A stretch of DNA of 64,000 nucleotides from CAVYEM01 sp963767635. Lineage in GTDB: Bacteria > Vulcanimicrobiota > Vulcanimicrobiia > Vulcanimicrobiales > Vulcanimicrobiaceae. The notes beneath the pieces are model-generated. The model had not been told where the DNA came from, ran no database searches, and saw nothing but the letters and a program-made list of their open reading frames with translations. Position numbers and translations under genes: made by a program. The stretch lies in the NCBI GenBank assembly GCA_963767635.1, contig CAVYEM010000001.1:992001-1056000 (forward strand), read 5' to 3'. Of this stretch, positions 49,563-58,620 are shown in pieces; the stretch's first letter is position 1, and each line of letters begins with the position of its first letter.

Positions 49563-50368
49563 ATGGCATCGATTGTCGACAACTTTTTCTTGCGACCGCA
49601 AGCAGTTGCAAGTCAAGCCCATGAGGGCTTTAGGTATCTCTTCCCGCCCGAGAAAACGATCCTCGACGAGCTGGTCGGTAATGGGCTGGGCAAAATGTCG
49701 ATGCTCGACCTGGGCGTGGGTGCCGGAAGAACCACCGCCCATTTTCAGCCCTTCGTCCGCCGTTACGTTGGTTTGGATTACTCACCGCCGATGCTCGAAG
49801 CGTGTGCCCGGAGATTCCCGGACGGGATTCCGAATGGACGCTTCGTCTTGGGCGATGCGCGCGATCTGCAAGTATTTCCGTCCGGTTCTTTTGATTTCGT
49901 CCTGTTCAGCTACAACGGGCTGGATTCTGTTGACGCAGCTGACCGCGAAGCCGCCCTGCGCGAGATCCGCAGAGTCCTAAAAGATGACGGATGGTTTTGC
50001 TTTTCGACTCACAACATTGACTGGCGCGGCCTGATGTCGTGGTCCGGCGTTCGTAATATTGCGGCGCAAATACGAAGGCCGAAGGCGCTCATCCCCGCTT
50101 GCATCACGCAATATACCATGCGGCGGGTGAATGGGACGTGGAGCTTAAAGCGCCGAATCAATGAGATTAGGAGCCGCGGATCGGGAATTTTTTTTGAAGG
50201 CGCGGTGCACCAGCACTACACGACCCACGAGCACCAGATTGCTCAGCTAGGCGTTGCGGCTTCGAACGGATCCGGGCGTTTTCCGGAAACGGCATAGAGA
50301 CGAACGCCCCGGCCGAACTGAACACCGGATTTCAGATCTATTATTTGGCGCGCACAGCCGCGGGCTGA
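49563..50368 (+). CDS. Class I SAM-dependent methyltransferase (one frameshift near the 3' end)
   Basis: From ATG 49563. SAM motif I MLDLGVGAGRTTAHF, acidic strand YVGLDYSPPMLEACARRFP, motif II/IV GSFDFVLFSYNGLDSVD and RRVLKDDGWFCFSTHN. The first frame ends at 50297 with a non-family tail. An indel at about 50252 restores GVAGFERIRAFSGNG and a normal ending FQIYYLARTAAG at 50368. It lies directly upstream of the leucine-PCP operon and may methylate its product or an exopolysaccharide sugar. Confidence 0.87.
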
Positions 50369-50391
50369 CGCCGCAATTGCCTGCTCGCTGT

Positions 50392-50409
50392 ATCCCTACC
50401 TCTTGGGAT
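50392..50409. promoter_or_regulatory. Operator candidate ATCCC-N8-GGGAT upstream of the leucine-PCP operon
   Basis: ATCCCTACCTCTTGGGAT lies 170 bp before the adenylation-PCP gene and 23 bp after the methyltransferase stop. It is the fourth exact copy of the palindrome and links this operon to the exopolysaccharide genes. Confidence 0.65.
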
Positions 50410-50577
50410 GGACCGCCGGGTGCAGGCTCGGTAAGCTGAAGCCGTACGGACGTTCGAGCGTAACATGCGCATTAGGTCGATAGCACGTGTGCTTCTACCG
50501 GCTGCCGCTTGCTACGAACGACTTCTCGTATTGCTGCCGTCGTCGTTTACGGCAGCCGGCTGAAGTAAGGGCGGAAT

Positions 50578-52407
50578 GTGGGCACGTTTGTTTTGCAAGG
50601 CGAACCATTGCCGGAGCAAAATAGCTTCAAAATCGAAAATCGCTCGAATACGGTTTTGCGTCGAGTTTCGCAGTGCGCTGCTGCGGCGCCCGAACGTATC
50701 GCAGTCGGCGATGGAACGGCGCAGCTCACGTATCGCGAGCTCGAGCGCCGCTCCGATCAGTTGGCCGCACGCCTTCAAGAAGCCGGAGCGGCGCCGAATC
50801 GCTGCGCCGGAGTGTATGTAGAACGCTCGGCGGATTTTATCGTCGCCGCATTGGGCGTGCTAAAAAGCGGCGCTGCCTATGTACCGCTGGACCGTTCGAC
50901 GCCGGTGGAGCGAGCGGCATGCATTTTGGAGGACGCCGGCGCTTTCGCGCTTGTCACGCAGCCGGGGGCGCCAAGTTTGCCTTCAGGCCAACGGCACGTG
51001 ATAGAGATGGGCGATTGGGACGCGATACCTCGCAGCGTCTTTGCGAAAGTTGAGCCTGATCCCGGAAACTTGGCGTACATTATCTACACATCGGGTTCGA
51101 CGGGAAAGCCCAAAGGCGTGGAGATAACCCATGCCAACCTGTCCAATCTGGTGAATTGGCATCAGTCCGAATTCCGGATCACGGCGGCGGATCGCGCCAG
51201 CCAGGTCGCGGGCCTTGGGTTCGATGCGTCCGTTTGGGAGATCTGGCCGTACCTGACGGCCGGCGCGAGCGTGTGCATCGCGGACGAATTGACCCGCCGC
51301 TCGCCCCAGGCACTTCGCGACTGGATCGTCGCGGAGAAGATCACGATCGGTTTCGTGCCCACGATTCTCGCCGAGCAACTCATTCGCATTGAGTGGCCCG
51401 CCGGGACGAGCCTGAGCATTCTGCTCACCGGGGGCGATACGTTGCACGCTCGCCCCGCACGGAAGTTGCCGTTCCTCGTGGTAAACAACTATGGCCCAAC
51501 GGAATGCACGGTGGTAGCAACGTCAGGCGCCGTGTCCCCGCAAGGCGATGATGGCGTACCGCCGTCCATCGGCCGCCCCATTGCAAATGCGACGGCGCTG
51601 ATCCTTGACGAGGCATTGCGTCCAGTCGCGGCAGGCGAAGTTGGAGAGCTTTGCATCGGCGGCGCGCTCGTTGCCCGGGGATATCGTAATCTACCCGAAC
51701 TGACGGCAAGCCGATTTGTCGACTATCTATCTGCGTCCGCGGATCCGCTGCGCATCTATCGGACCGGCGACCGCGCGCGGTTGCTGCAAAACGGAGAAAT
51801 CCAATTCCTTGGCCGCGTCGACGATCAGGTGAAGATTCGCGGGCACCGCATCGAGTTAGGCGAGATTGCCGCGCACCTGGATCGCTGCCCCGGAATCGAA
51901 TGCAGCGCCGTCACGGTGAAGGATCTCGGCGATCGAGGGCTTTCGCTCGTCGCTTACATCGTTGTGGTTGAGAAGGCGACCCTTGCGGCCGCCGGCGTGC
52001 GTGACTTTCTTGCAACCTATCTCCCCGATTACATGATCCCTGAGTTTTTCGTGGTAATGTCCGCCCTGCCGGTGACGCCGAGCGGAAAGCTGGATAGATC
52101 CGCTCTTCCGGATCCCAGCGTGGACAATCTGTTGCCGTATCACTTCACGCCCGACCATGCGGCTAATCCGGGCAACAGCGAGCTGCAACGGCAGGTTGCG
52201 GAATTGGTCGCATCGCTGTTGCGCCGGCCGGCGATCGACGTCGACGAAAATTTCTTCATGGCTGGCGGCCATTCGATGCTTGGCGTGCAGCTGATTGCGC
52301 AAATTCGTGATAAGTTCGGCGTCAAAGTCACGCTGCGACAACTGTTCACCGCACCGACGATCGCCGCTTTGTCACACGAAGTTGCAACGCTGATACATTC
52401 GGCGTAA
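50578..52407 (+). CDS. Adenylation-PCP didomain (leucine-type NRPS initiation protein)
   Basis: A 609-residue stand-alone A-T protein with no condensation or thioesterase domain. A3 YIIYTSGSTGKPKGV, A5 NNYGPTE, A7 YRTGDRARLLQNG, A8 GRVDDQVKIRGHRIELGEI and A10 PSGKLDR are all present. Aligned to GrsA-PheA, the ten specificity positions read D-A-W-F-L-G-N-V-V-K, which I recognise as the classical Leu code. The C-terminal PCP has FFMAGGHSMLG, whose Ser (near residue 566) takes the phosphopantetheine arm. Stand-alone A-PCP proteins such as NovH and NikP1 load an amino acid for P450 hydroxylation, and a P450 gene follows after 12 bp. Start GTG 50578. Confidence 0.93.
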   Translation: MGTFVLQGEPLPEQNSFKIENRSNTVLRRVSQCAAAAPERIAVGDGTAQLTYRELERRSDQLAARLQEAGAAPNRCAGVYVERSADFIVAALGVLKSGAAYVPLDRSTPVERAACILEDAGAFALVTQPGAPSLPSGQRHVIEMGDWDAIPRSVFAKVEPDPGNLAYIIYTSGSTGKPKGVEITHANLSNLVNWHQSEFRITAADRASQVAGLGFDASVWEIWPYLTAGASVCIADELTRRSPQALRDWIVAEKITIGFVPTILAEQLIRIEWPAGTSLSILLTGGDTLHARPARKLPFLVVNNYGPTECTVVATSGAVSPQGDDGVPPSIGRPIANATALILDEALRPVAAGEVGELCIGGALVARGYRNLPELTASRFVDYLSASADPLRIYRTGDRARLLQNGEIQFLGRVDDQVKIRGHRIELGEIAAHLDRCPGIECSAVTVKDLGDRGLSLVAYIVVVEKATLAAAGVRDFLATYLPDYMIPEFFVVMSALPVTPSGKLDRSALPDPSVDNLLPYHFTPDHAANPGNSELQRQVAELVASLLRRPAIDVDENFFMAGGHSMLGVQLIAQIRDKFGVKVTLRQLFTAPTIAALSHEVATLIHSA

Positions 52408-52419
52408 TGCAACGCACCG

Positions 52420-53658
52420 ATGATCGATAGCGCGCCTGAGGTCCCTTTAAGTCTCTACCACCTGCTCGATCCCGAGGTGCTGGCGGATCCGTATCCGCTC
52501 TACCGCCGCCTTCGTACCGAGGATCCCGTACATTGGGATCCTTACCTGCATGCCTGGATCGTCACCCGCTATCAGGACGTGATTACGGTCCTGACCCGGT
52601 TTTCGGCCGATCGGACGCCTTCGCCCGAGTATTTCGAGCGGCTCGGCGCTCCGGAAGTGAGTCCCATCGCGACGGTGATGGTCAAGCAGATGCTTTTTAT
52701 GGATGCGCCCGCGCACACGCGTTTGCGCACGCTTGCCGCGCCGGCGTTCATGCCGGCGCGCGTGCGCGTCCTGCGCGATCACGTTGCGCAAATCGCGACC
52801 AAACTGATCGACGGCATTGTGGCGCGCGGCTCCGGCGAGATGGACCTTTTAGCCGACTTCGCCGAGCCGTTTCCGGCCATCGTGACGGCCGAGTTGCTGG
52901 GCGTACCTGTGGAAGATCACATCCGGCTAAAAGACTGGTCGGGCACCTTCGCCGGGATGCTCGGAAACTTCCAACACAATCCCGAACGGCTTGGGGACGT
53001 GCTGCAAGCCGCCCAAAACTTGACCGCATACTTCCAAAACGCGATCCTCGAACAACGAAAAAACCCCAGGCCGGGATTGGTCCACTCGCTGATGACCAGT
53101 GAAGTCGACGGCGATCGCCTGAGCGACGAAGAGGTCGTTGCAAACTGCATCGTCACGATGGTCGGCGGCCAGGAAACGACGACGAATCTTATCGGCAACG
53201 GCATGCTGACGCTCTTGCGCAATCCGGATCACATGGCACGCCTGCGCAGCGAGAACGTGATCATGCCCGCCGCAGTCGAGGAACTGCTGCGCTATGAAAG
53301 TCCGAGCCAGCATACCGCGCGCCTGGCGCCGCGCGATGTAGTGCTCGGTGGAAAGCAGATTCGCAAAAGGGACGCGGTGATTGCGGTGATGGCTGCCGGC
53401 AACCGCGACCCGGAGCGATTCCCGCAACCCGACCGCCTCGATTTCGATCGCTCGGACAATCGACACCTGGCGTTCGGATGGGCGGCACATTTCTGTTTCG
53501 GCGCGCCGCTCGCTCGCCTTGAGGGACATATTGCGTTTGAAACGCTCTTGCAGCGATTTCCGGTGCTTGCGCTCACAAATGAGAAGCTTGCGTGGCGTGA
53601 AAACCTCGGACTGCGCGGCCTGAGGTCCCTTCCGCTTTCATACGAAGCCAAGCCGTGA
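52420..53658 (+). CDS. Cytochrome P450, probably acting on PCP-bound leucine
   Basis: A 412-residue bacterial class I P450. The I-helix shows GGQETTTNLIGNGM (oxygen-activation region), the K-helix EELLRYESPSQHTARLA (ExxR) and the heme loop FGWAAHFCFGAPLARLEG with the thiolate Cys near residue 358. P450s next to stand-alone A-PCP proteins (NovI, NikQ) hydroxylate the beta-carbon of the tethered amino acid. By that analogy the product is 3-hydroxyleucyl-PCP. No ferredoxin gene is nearby. Its stop overlaps the next start (GTGA). Confidence 0.93.
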   Translation: MIDSAPEVPLSLYHLLDPEVLADPYPLYRRLRTEDPVHWDPYLHAWIVTRYQDVITVLTRFSADRTPSPEYFERLGAPEVSPIATVMVKQMLFMDAPAHTRLRTLAAPAFMPARVRVLRDHVAQIATKLIDGIVARGSGEMDLLADFAEPFPAIVTAELLGVPVEDHIRLKDWSGTFAGMLGNFQHNPERLGDVLQAAQNLTAYFQNAILEQRKNPRPGLVHSLMTSEVDGDRLSDEEVVANCIVTMVGGQETTTNLIGNGMLTLLRNPDHMARLRSENVIMPAAVEELLRYESPSQHTARLAPRDVVLGGKQIRKRDAVIAVMAAGNRDPERFPQPDRLDFDRSDNRHLAFGWAAHFCFGAPLARLEGHIAFETLLQRFPVLALTNEKLAWRENLGLRGLRSLPLSYEAKP

Positions 53659-54797
53659 GGACGCAGGTCAAAAACGTGCCGCCGGCCGGGGCAGCGGCTC
53701 TTGCGCCGCCGAAGCTTCGCCCGGCCCGTTTCGACGATTACGAAGATATCCGCCGGTTGGTTTTGGATCACTCTTCCGAATTTGCGGCCGCGCAAGACTG
53801 GCGTCATTACTGGGCCGACAACCCCGTCTGGCAACGCCTCGGCAGCGGGACGCCCATCGGCTGGGTGCTGCAGACGCAAGCCGGCGACATCGTCGGCACG
53901 CTCGGCAGCATTCCGTCACTCTACACGTTCCGCGGTCAGGACCTGATCGCGGCAACCGGGCAGTCGTGGTACGTCGCGGCTCCGTTCCGCGGGCTGGCGC
54001 TCGAGCTGATGGCCGAATATTTCGATCAGCCCGTCGATTTGTTCATCGGTTCCACGGCCGGTTCCATGGCGAGTGCGACGTGCAGCGAGTCTATACTCGG
54101 ATCCCACTCGGTCAGTGGGATGCGAAGTCATATTGCGTAACGAGATATCGCTCGTTTGCGGCGCGCGCGCTGGACAAGCTCCATGTGCCGCTCGCGGGTT
54201 TACTCTCGCTTCCTGCCGGCGCGGGACTTTGGTTGAAGGATGCTGTCCGCAAGAAGCCGCACTGTGCCGTCCCGCGTTCCTTCGCCGTCGAAGCCTGCGG
54301 AGCAGTTCGACGTGCGTTTCGATGTTTTTTGGCACGAACTCGTCCGGCAAAATCCCGAAAAATTGCTTGCGGATCGATCTCTTGCGGCGCTTGCGTGGCA
54401 TTTTGGCCCGGCCATGCGCAGCGGCCTGTTATGGATTTTTACCGCGTCGAAAAATAAACAGGTGCGCGGTTACTGCATTGTGCGGCGAGAATATTCGACG
54501 CCCGGGGTTCGGCGCATGCGCCTCGTTGATTACCAAAGCATCGAGCCGGAAGTCGACCTTTTACCGTGCCTGCTTGGTGCGGCGGTGCGGCGCTGCTCTG
54601 CAGAAGATTTTTATGTCTTAGAAAATATCGGCGTGGGCGTACCCAAGATGCGTGCTTTTGAGGACTACGCTCCGTACCGCCTACGATCGGATAGTTGGCC
54701 CTTCTTTTACCGCGCGGCCGATCCGGCGCTCCACGCAGAGTTGCTTCAGCCTGGTTTTTGGGATCCGTCGTCCTTCGATGGTGATTCGAGTTTGTGA
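53655..54797 (+). CDS. GNAT-like acyltransferase, first of a tandem pair (two frameshifts)
   Basis: One protein of about 380 residues in three frames (breaks at about 54070 and 54270), homologous along its length to the next gene. Shared features: LRPARFDDYEDIRRLVLDHS, GWVLQTQAGDIVGTLGSIPSLYTFRG, SWYVAAPFRGLALELM (acyl-CoA or pantetheine-binding region), FWHELVRQNPEKLLA, RRMRLVDYQSIEPE and ENIGVGVPKMRAFEDYAPYR. Because these genes are in one coupled operon with a PCP, the natural donor or substrate may be carrier-bound rather than CoA-bound. The exact reaction is unknown. Confidence 0.75.
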
Positions 54798-55879
54798 ACA
54801 CCGAAATAACGTTGGCCCAGCCGCACGCGCACGGCGTTGCGAAACTACGTCCGGCAACCTTGGATGATTATGAAAACATTCGACAGCTGGGCCTAACCTA
54901 TTCTTTGGATATTCCCGTGGAGGAAGACTGGCGGAGCCTTTGGCGCGACAATCCGCTACGGAGCCGTTCCGGCAACGATTTTCCGATCGGCTGGGTGCTT
55001 GAGACACAAAGCGGTGAGATGGTCGGTACGATGGGGACCGTTCGATCGCTGTACAAATTTCGCGGTAATGACCTCATATCGGCGACTTCACGAGCGTGGT
55101 TCGTAAAAGCTCCGTACCGAGGGTTTGCTCTGCGGCTGATGGACGAGTATTTAAATCAGCCCGGCGTCGATCTATTCATCAATAACGCCGTCAGCGTTCC
55201 GGCGCTTGAATCGTTCAGCCAATTCTGCGACCGGATACCGCTGGGTGAATGGGACAGCATGTCTTATTGGGTGACGGCCCACCGCCGATTTGCGCAAAGA
55301 GCTTTGGAAAAGTCACGCGGCCGCACGTTCACCATCGAAGCCACGGATCGTTTCGATTCCCGGTTTGATGCATTTTGGAATGAATTGCTCCGGCAAAATC
55401 CGGAAAAACTGTTGGCCGAAAGAAGCAGCCGCGCGCTTTTGTGGCATTTCGGCGCGCCGATGCGCAAAGGGAGGTTGTGGATTCTTACGGCGTCCAAAAA
55501 CGGCCGCCTATCCGCGTATTGCACGCTGACGCGGCAAGATCATGCGTTCAGGCTGCCTGCGCTGCCGCATGGTGATACGCAGCGCATCGAGGCTATGCGA
55601 TTGGTCGACTATCAAAGCATCGAACCGGAAACAGATGCGCTGCCGGCGCTGCTTGCGGCGGCGATTGCGCGCTGTGCCAAGGAAGGCGTTTGTATCCTCG
55701 AAAATCTCGGGCGTGGCGTACCCAAGATGCGCGCGCTTGACGATTGCGTCCCGCACCGCAAGACGCTCTCGAATTGGAAATTTTTTTACCGGGCGGCCGA
55801 TGCAGGACTCGACGCGGAACTACGTGAGCCCAGGTTTTGGGACCCCTCCGCGTATGACGGCGATGCAAGTTTCGAATAA
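54794..55879 (+). CDS. GNAT-like acyltransferase, second of a tandem pair
   Basis: A 361-residue intact paralog of the preceding gene, starting GTG 54794 over the previous stop. N-terminal GNAT half: KLRPATLDDYENIRQLGLTYS, GWVLETQSGEMVGTMGTV and WFVKAPYRGFALRLMDEYL. The C-terminal half repeats a GNAT-like arrangement with RKGRLWILTASKNGRL and MRLVDYQSIEPETDALPALLAAAIARC. The two copies differ enough to suggest separate substrates or a heterodimer. Last gene of the leucine-PCP operon, overlapping the PPTase gene tail to tail by 60 bp. Confidence 0.82.
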   Translation: MNTEITLAQPHAHGVAKLRPATLDDYENIRQLGLTYSLDIPVEEDWRSLWRDNPLRSRSGNDFPIGWVLETQSGEMVGTMGTVRSLYKFRGNDLISATSRAWFVKAPYRGFALRLMDEYLNQPGVDLFINNAVSVPALESFSQFCDRIPLGEWDSMSYWVTAHRRFAQRALEKSRGRTFTIEATDRFDSRFDAFWNELLRQNPEKLLAERSSRALLWHFGAPMRKGRLWILTASKNGRLSAYCTLTRQDHAFRLPALPHGDTQRIEAMRLVDYQSIEPETDALPALLAAAIARCAKEGVCILENLGRGVPKMRALDDCVPHRKTLSNWKFFYRAADAGLDAELREPRFWDPSAYDGDASFE

Positions 55880-56596
55880 GGCGTCGGCGCTAAACCAACG
55901 AACGGACAGTGAACCGGGGTCGCGTTGGGAGCAGATAGCAGTCGCGGCGATATGATCTTTTGAAGGATGATGGAACGCAAAATGCCACCCGTCGATGGCC
56001 TCAGGTTCACCATTTTCGTCAAGCGCAATGGTGAATCGCTCGTCCCCGCTGCCAAGTCCCCGGCCCATGGCTTTGAGACACGCTTCCTTCAACACCCACA
56101 GTTTAAAAAACCGCGCATTGCGCTCTCGTTCAGGTAAAGCAGTCAGAGACGCGGCTTCCCGCCCGGAAAAAAAGTTGCCGGCGATGAGCTCGACATCCGG
56201 CGTGCACGAGATATTCTCCGCATCCACCCCAACCTCGCCGGCGCGGCTCAGTAGGCAAACCACCAAGCCTTCAGCATGCGATATATTGAACTGCAGCGAC
56301 TTAAAAGCTTGCGGTGCGGCAATCTGCGGCTTGCCGAACTCGTTTTGCGTGAAACGCCATTCGGCCGGATCGACCGCAGCGTACTCAGAGAGACACAATC
56401 GGCATAACGCCCGGCCTGTGAGATAGGTATGCCGCAGCTGCGGGTCACGTAAGGCTGCGTAATGGGATTGCTCTATTTTTGAAAGCCAGGGCAAGCAGTG
56501 ACTTTGCAGCGCCGGCGGGGATAGTCGGGCGGGGCCAATGTGCCAAGCATGCGCGGCCAGCAGTAACTCCTCCCTGTCCCCGCTCCTAGCCCGCAT
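55820..56596 (-). CDS. Sfp-type 4'-phosphopantetheinyl transferase
   Basis: A 258-residue PPTase. The diagnostic motifs are GKPQI, FNISHAEGLVVCLLS, EVGVDAENI (metal-binding Asp and Glu) and FFKLWVLKEACLKAMGRGL (KEA motif). It converts apo-PCP to holo-PCP using CoA and should activate the A-PCP protein encoded opposite. The 3' end overlaps the second GNAT gene by 60 bp on the other strand, so its last ~20 residues are constrained or an indel has moved the stop. Confidence 0.92.
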   Translation of the reverse strand: MRARSGDREELLLAAHAWHIGPARLSPPALQSHCLPWLSKIEQSHYAALRDPQLRHTYLTGRALCRLCLSEYAAVDPAEWRFTQNEFGKPQIAAPQAFKSLQFNISHAEGLVVCLLSRAGEVGVDAENISCTPDVELIAGNFFSGREAASLTALPERERNARFFKLWVLKEACLKAMGRGLGSGDERFTIALDENGEPEAIDGWHFAFHHPSKDHIAATAICSQRDPGSLSVRWFSADALFETCIAVIRGGVPKPGLT

Positions 56597-56695
56597 ACGG
56601 CTACGTTCGCCGCCGCGGAAAATGCGTCCTTAGCAGGCAGAATGTGGGTTTTGTAACGAGCATGTAACGCAGACTACGCTAGCCTGGCGGAAACG

Positions 56696-57284
56696 ATGGT
56701 TGGTGTATCCACGCCGGAACAAGCCAAGAATTCGGCCGAGCACCACGCTGCGGTCTTGCGCAAGCGGGGCGCGCCGTGCTTGGTCGTGCTCGATATCGAC
56801 TACCGAATTATCAACGCCGAACCGCGCCTCGACGTCGTCCTGCGCGAGGCCGGACTGCCCGAGCGGCCCTTGGACCGGCTTCCGCCGGCGATCGAATCTG
56901 TGGTGCGAACCTTGACCGCGTCCGCTTTTAATGGCGGCGAGCCGGCCGGCGACGCAGCGGTGCCGGTACCCGGTATAATGGTGCGCACCAGCGTTCTTAC
57001 CGGACCCACCGGCCTCTGCATTGCCGCATCGCTCAGAGCGTCTTCGGGAACGTGATCCTTTAAACGGAGCGACCGCGCGCTTCCGCTTGAGCCCGCGGGA
57101 AGTCGAAGTGCTCGAGCTGATTTTGCATGGTCTCGAGGCCCGCGAAATTGCCGCGCGCTTGAACATCGCCGAATCGACGGTCGGCGAGTATTACAAGCAT
57201 CTCTATTTAAAAACAGGCGTGCGCAGCCGTGCAGCGCTCGTGGCGCGCATTTTCGATTACCCGGAAAATACATCCCGAACGTAA
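56696..57284 (+). CDS. LuxR-family regulator with short sensor domain (one frameshift)
   Basis: Two frames join at about 57032. The sensor part has APCLVVLDIDYRIINAEPRLDVVL, then LPPAIESVVRTLTASAF, then IMVRTSVLTGPTGLCIAASLR. The HTH part has FRLSPREVEVLELILHGLEAREIAARLNIAESTVGEYYKHLYLKTGVRSRAALVARIF. It is about 195 residues when rejoined, like the copies at 24797 and 25635. It lies 100 bp from the divergent PPTase gene, so it may control the leucine-PCP locus. A tandem GTAACG direct repeat lies in the shared spacer. Confidence 0.82.
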
Positions 57285-57303
57285 GGTATAGGCGACTTAC
57301 GTT
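57278..57303. promoter_or_regulatory. Inverted repeat AACGTAAG-N10-CTTACGTT
   Basis: A perfect 8-bp palindrome with a 10-bp spacer, overlapping the LuxR stop codon and lying 22 bp before the next gene. It could be an operator for the sensor gene or a weak hairpin after the LuxR gene. No T-run is present. Confidence 0.45.
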
Positions 57304-57325
57304 ATTCGCGGTAGCGTAGCGGCAA

Positions 57326-57682
57326 ATGGGCAGCTCCGTAGCCGGCGCTCGACGCGAACCGCCGCTTCACCGATTGGTCATCTTGGATGCCGATTATCGC
57401 ATCCAGTATATGAACGATTTTCCGCTGCACATGCCCAGGAGCGTTTGCGAATTGGCGGATCGATTGCCGCACGCTTTGGAGTGCACGGTACGCCTCTTGA
57501 CCGAGTCGTGGGGCAAACATCACGTGTTGTGCCCGGAACGCCGCTGCATCGTGGCCTGTGGTCTTGCCATGCGTGTGTTCGTGCTCGCGGGCGCGCAAGC
57601 GCGGCGGATCGGCGTCGCGTTCGAGCCGTATCGCGAACGCCTGGAGGATCGCGCGGATCCGGTGGGTGCCTTTACGTATTGA
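57326..57682 (+). CDS. Stand-alone sensor-like domain protein
   Basis: A 118-residue protein matching the sensor part of the preceding LuxR protein: LHRLVILDADYRIQYMNDFPLHM, LADRLPHALECTVRLLTESW and LAMRVFVLAGAQARRIGVAFEPYRERLED. It ends where an HTH would begin, so it looks like a LuxR paralog that lost its DNA-binding half or an independent partner. Its 3' end overlaps the convergent BTAD gene by 11 bp. Confidence 0.6.
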   Translation: MGSSVAGARREPPLHRLVILDADYRIQYMNDFPLHMPRSVCELADRLPHALECTVRLLTESWGKHHVLCPERRCIVACGLAMRVFVLAGAQARRIGVAFEPYRERLEDRADPVGAFTY

Positions 57683-58373
57683 GTGCGCCGATCAACGCTT
57701 GCAGTGCAGGTGAGGGCGGTACGCCGAGTTCATAATCCAACGCGTTGCGGTAGGTGCGAAATGCGCGCATTGCACCGGCGTAGTCGCCTTCGGCCACATG
57801 GGCGCGGATCAGCAGTTCGCGCGCGGGCTCGTCGCAGCAGTCGCGCTCGATGATCCCGGCGGCCAGATTCTTCGTTTCGGCGATGGAGCCGCACGCCAGC
57901 GCCTGCTCTGCAAGCAGCAGCGCGATTTCGCGCGCCAGTTCCAACGCACGCGCTTCCATGGCGCAAAACCACTCCCACCGCGCCGCCAGGGCACAGGGCC
58001 GTTGCAGCGACCGAATGCGAAACGCGAGCTGTTCGCGATCGTGCCGGCTGAGCGCAGCGCGGGCCCTGAGCAGCCGCAGTTCCTGTTCCAGCTCATCCAG
58101 ATCGGTTGTCACGTGCGGAGCCAGCGCGTAGCCGCCCTCGGTACGCAGGAGCAGTGTCTCGTCTCCGAGCCGCCGGCGCAGCCGGTTGACGTTCACGCGC
58201 ACGACGGTGTCTCCGCCGTCGCGGCGGTCGGGCCAGATGGCCTCCGCGATCTCCTCACCCCGGCATACGCGCCGATTGGCGGCCAGATACATCAGCAGTT
58301 CGCGCTCGCGTTTCGCCAAACGCACGGGACGGCCATCGAGCGTCACGGACGCCGACGCGATACAAATCTCCAT
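57672..58373 (-). CDS. SARP/BTAD-type transcriptional activator
   Basis: About 233 residues from ATG 58373. The upstream extension of the frame is not protein-like. An OmpR-type winged helix (VTLDGRPVRLAKRERELLMYLAANRRVCRGEEIAEAIWPD ... VNVNRLRRRLGDETLLLRTEGGYAL) is joined to a bacterial transcriptional activation domain (helical repeats ending ELLIRAHVAEGDYAGAMRAFRTYRNALDYELGVPPSPALQALI). Regulators of this type often activate secondary-metabolite genes, and the leucine-PCP operon is 2 kb away. No ATPase domain is attached. Confidence 0.88.
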   Translation of the reverse strand: MEICIASASVTLDGRPVRLAKRERELLMYLAANRRVCRGEEIAEAIWPDRRDGGDTVVRVNVNRLRRRLGDETLLLRTEGGYALAPHVTTDLDELEQELRLLRARAALSRHDREQLAFRIRSLQRPCALAARWEWFCAMEARALELAREIALLLAEQALACGSIAETKNLAAGIIERDCCDEPARELLIRAHVAEGDYAGAMRAFRTYRNALDYELGVPPSPALQALIGALNT

Positions 58374-58620
58374 ACTACAATCTCTACGAACCTGCCGAAA
58401 AATTGGCGTAAAAACCGAACAACGAGCGCGGGGGCTTAACGGATTGGCGATGCGCGAACAGGAAAGCCGGTATGGCGGCGCGGGCGAATCGGGGTACACG
58501 CGGATGATGCGCTGATCGGAGCCATCCACCGCGTGCGCATCGTATCCGATCATGGCGCGGCGATACGGGTTCGCGGCTGCAGGGGACCGGGCCCTATGAA
58601 CAAATAGTCCACAGCCAATG

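Noticed and set aside
52523..52539. ATCCC-N7-GGGAT inside the P450 gene
   Set aside because: The spacer is seven, not eight, and it lies in coding sequence between two GGATCC-like hexamers, so probably chance.
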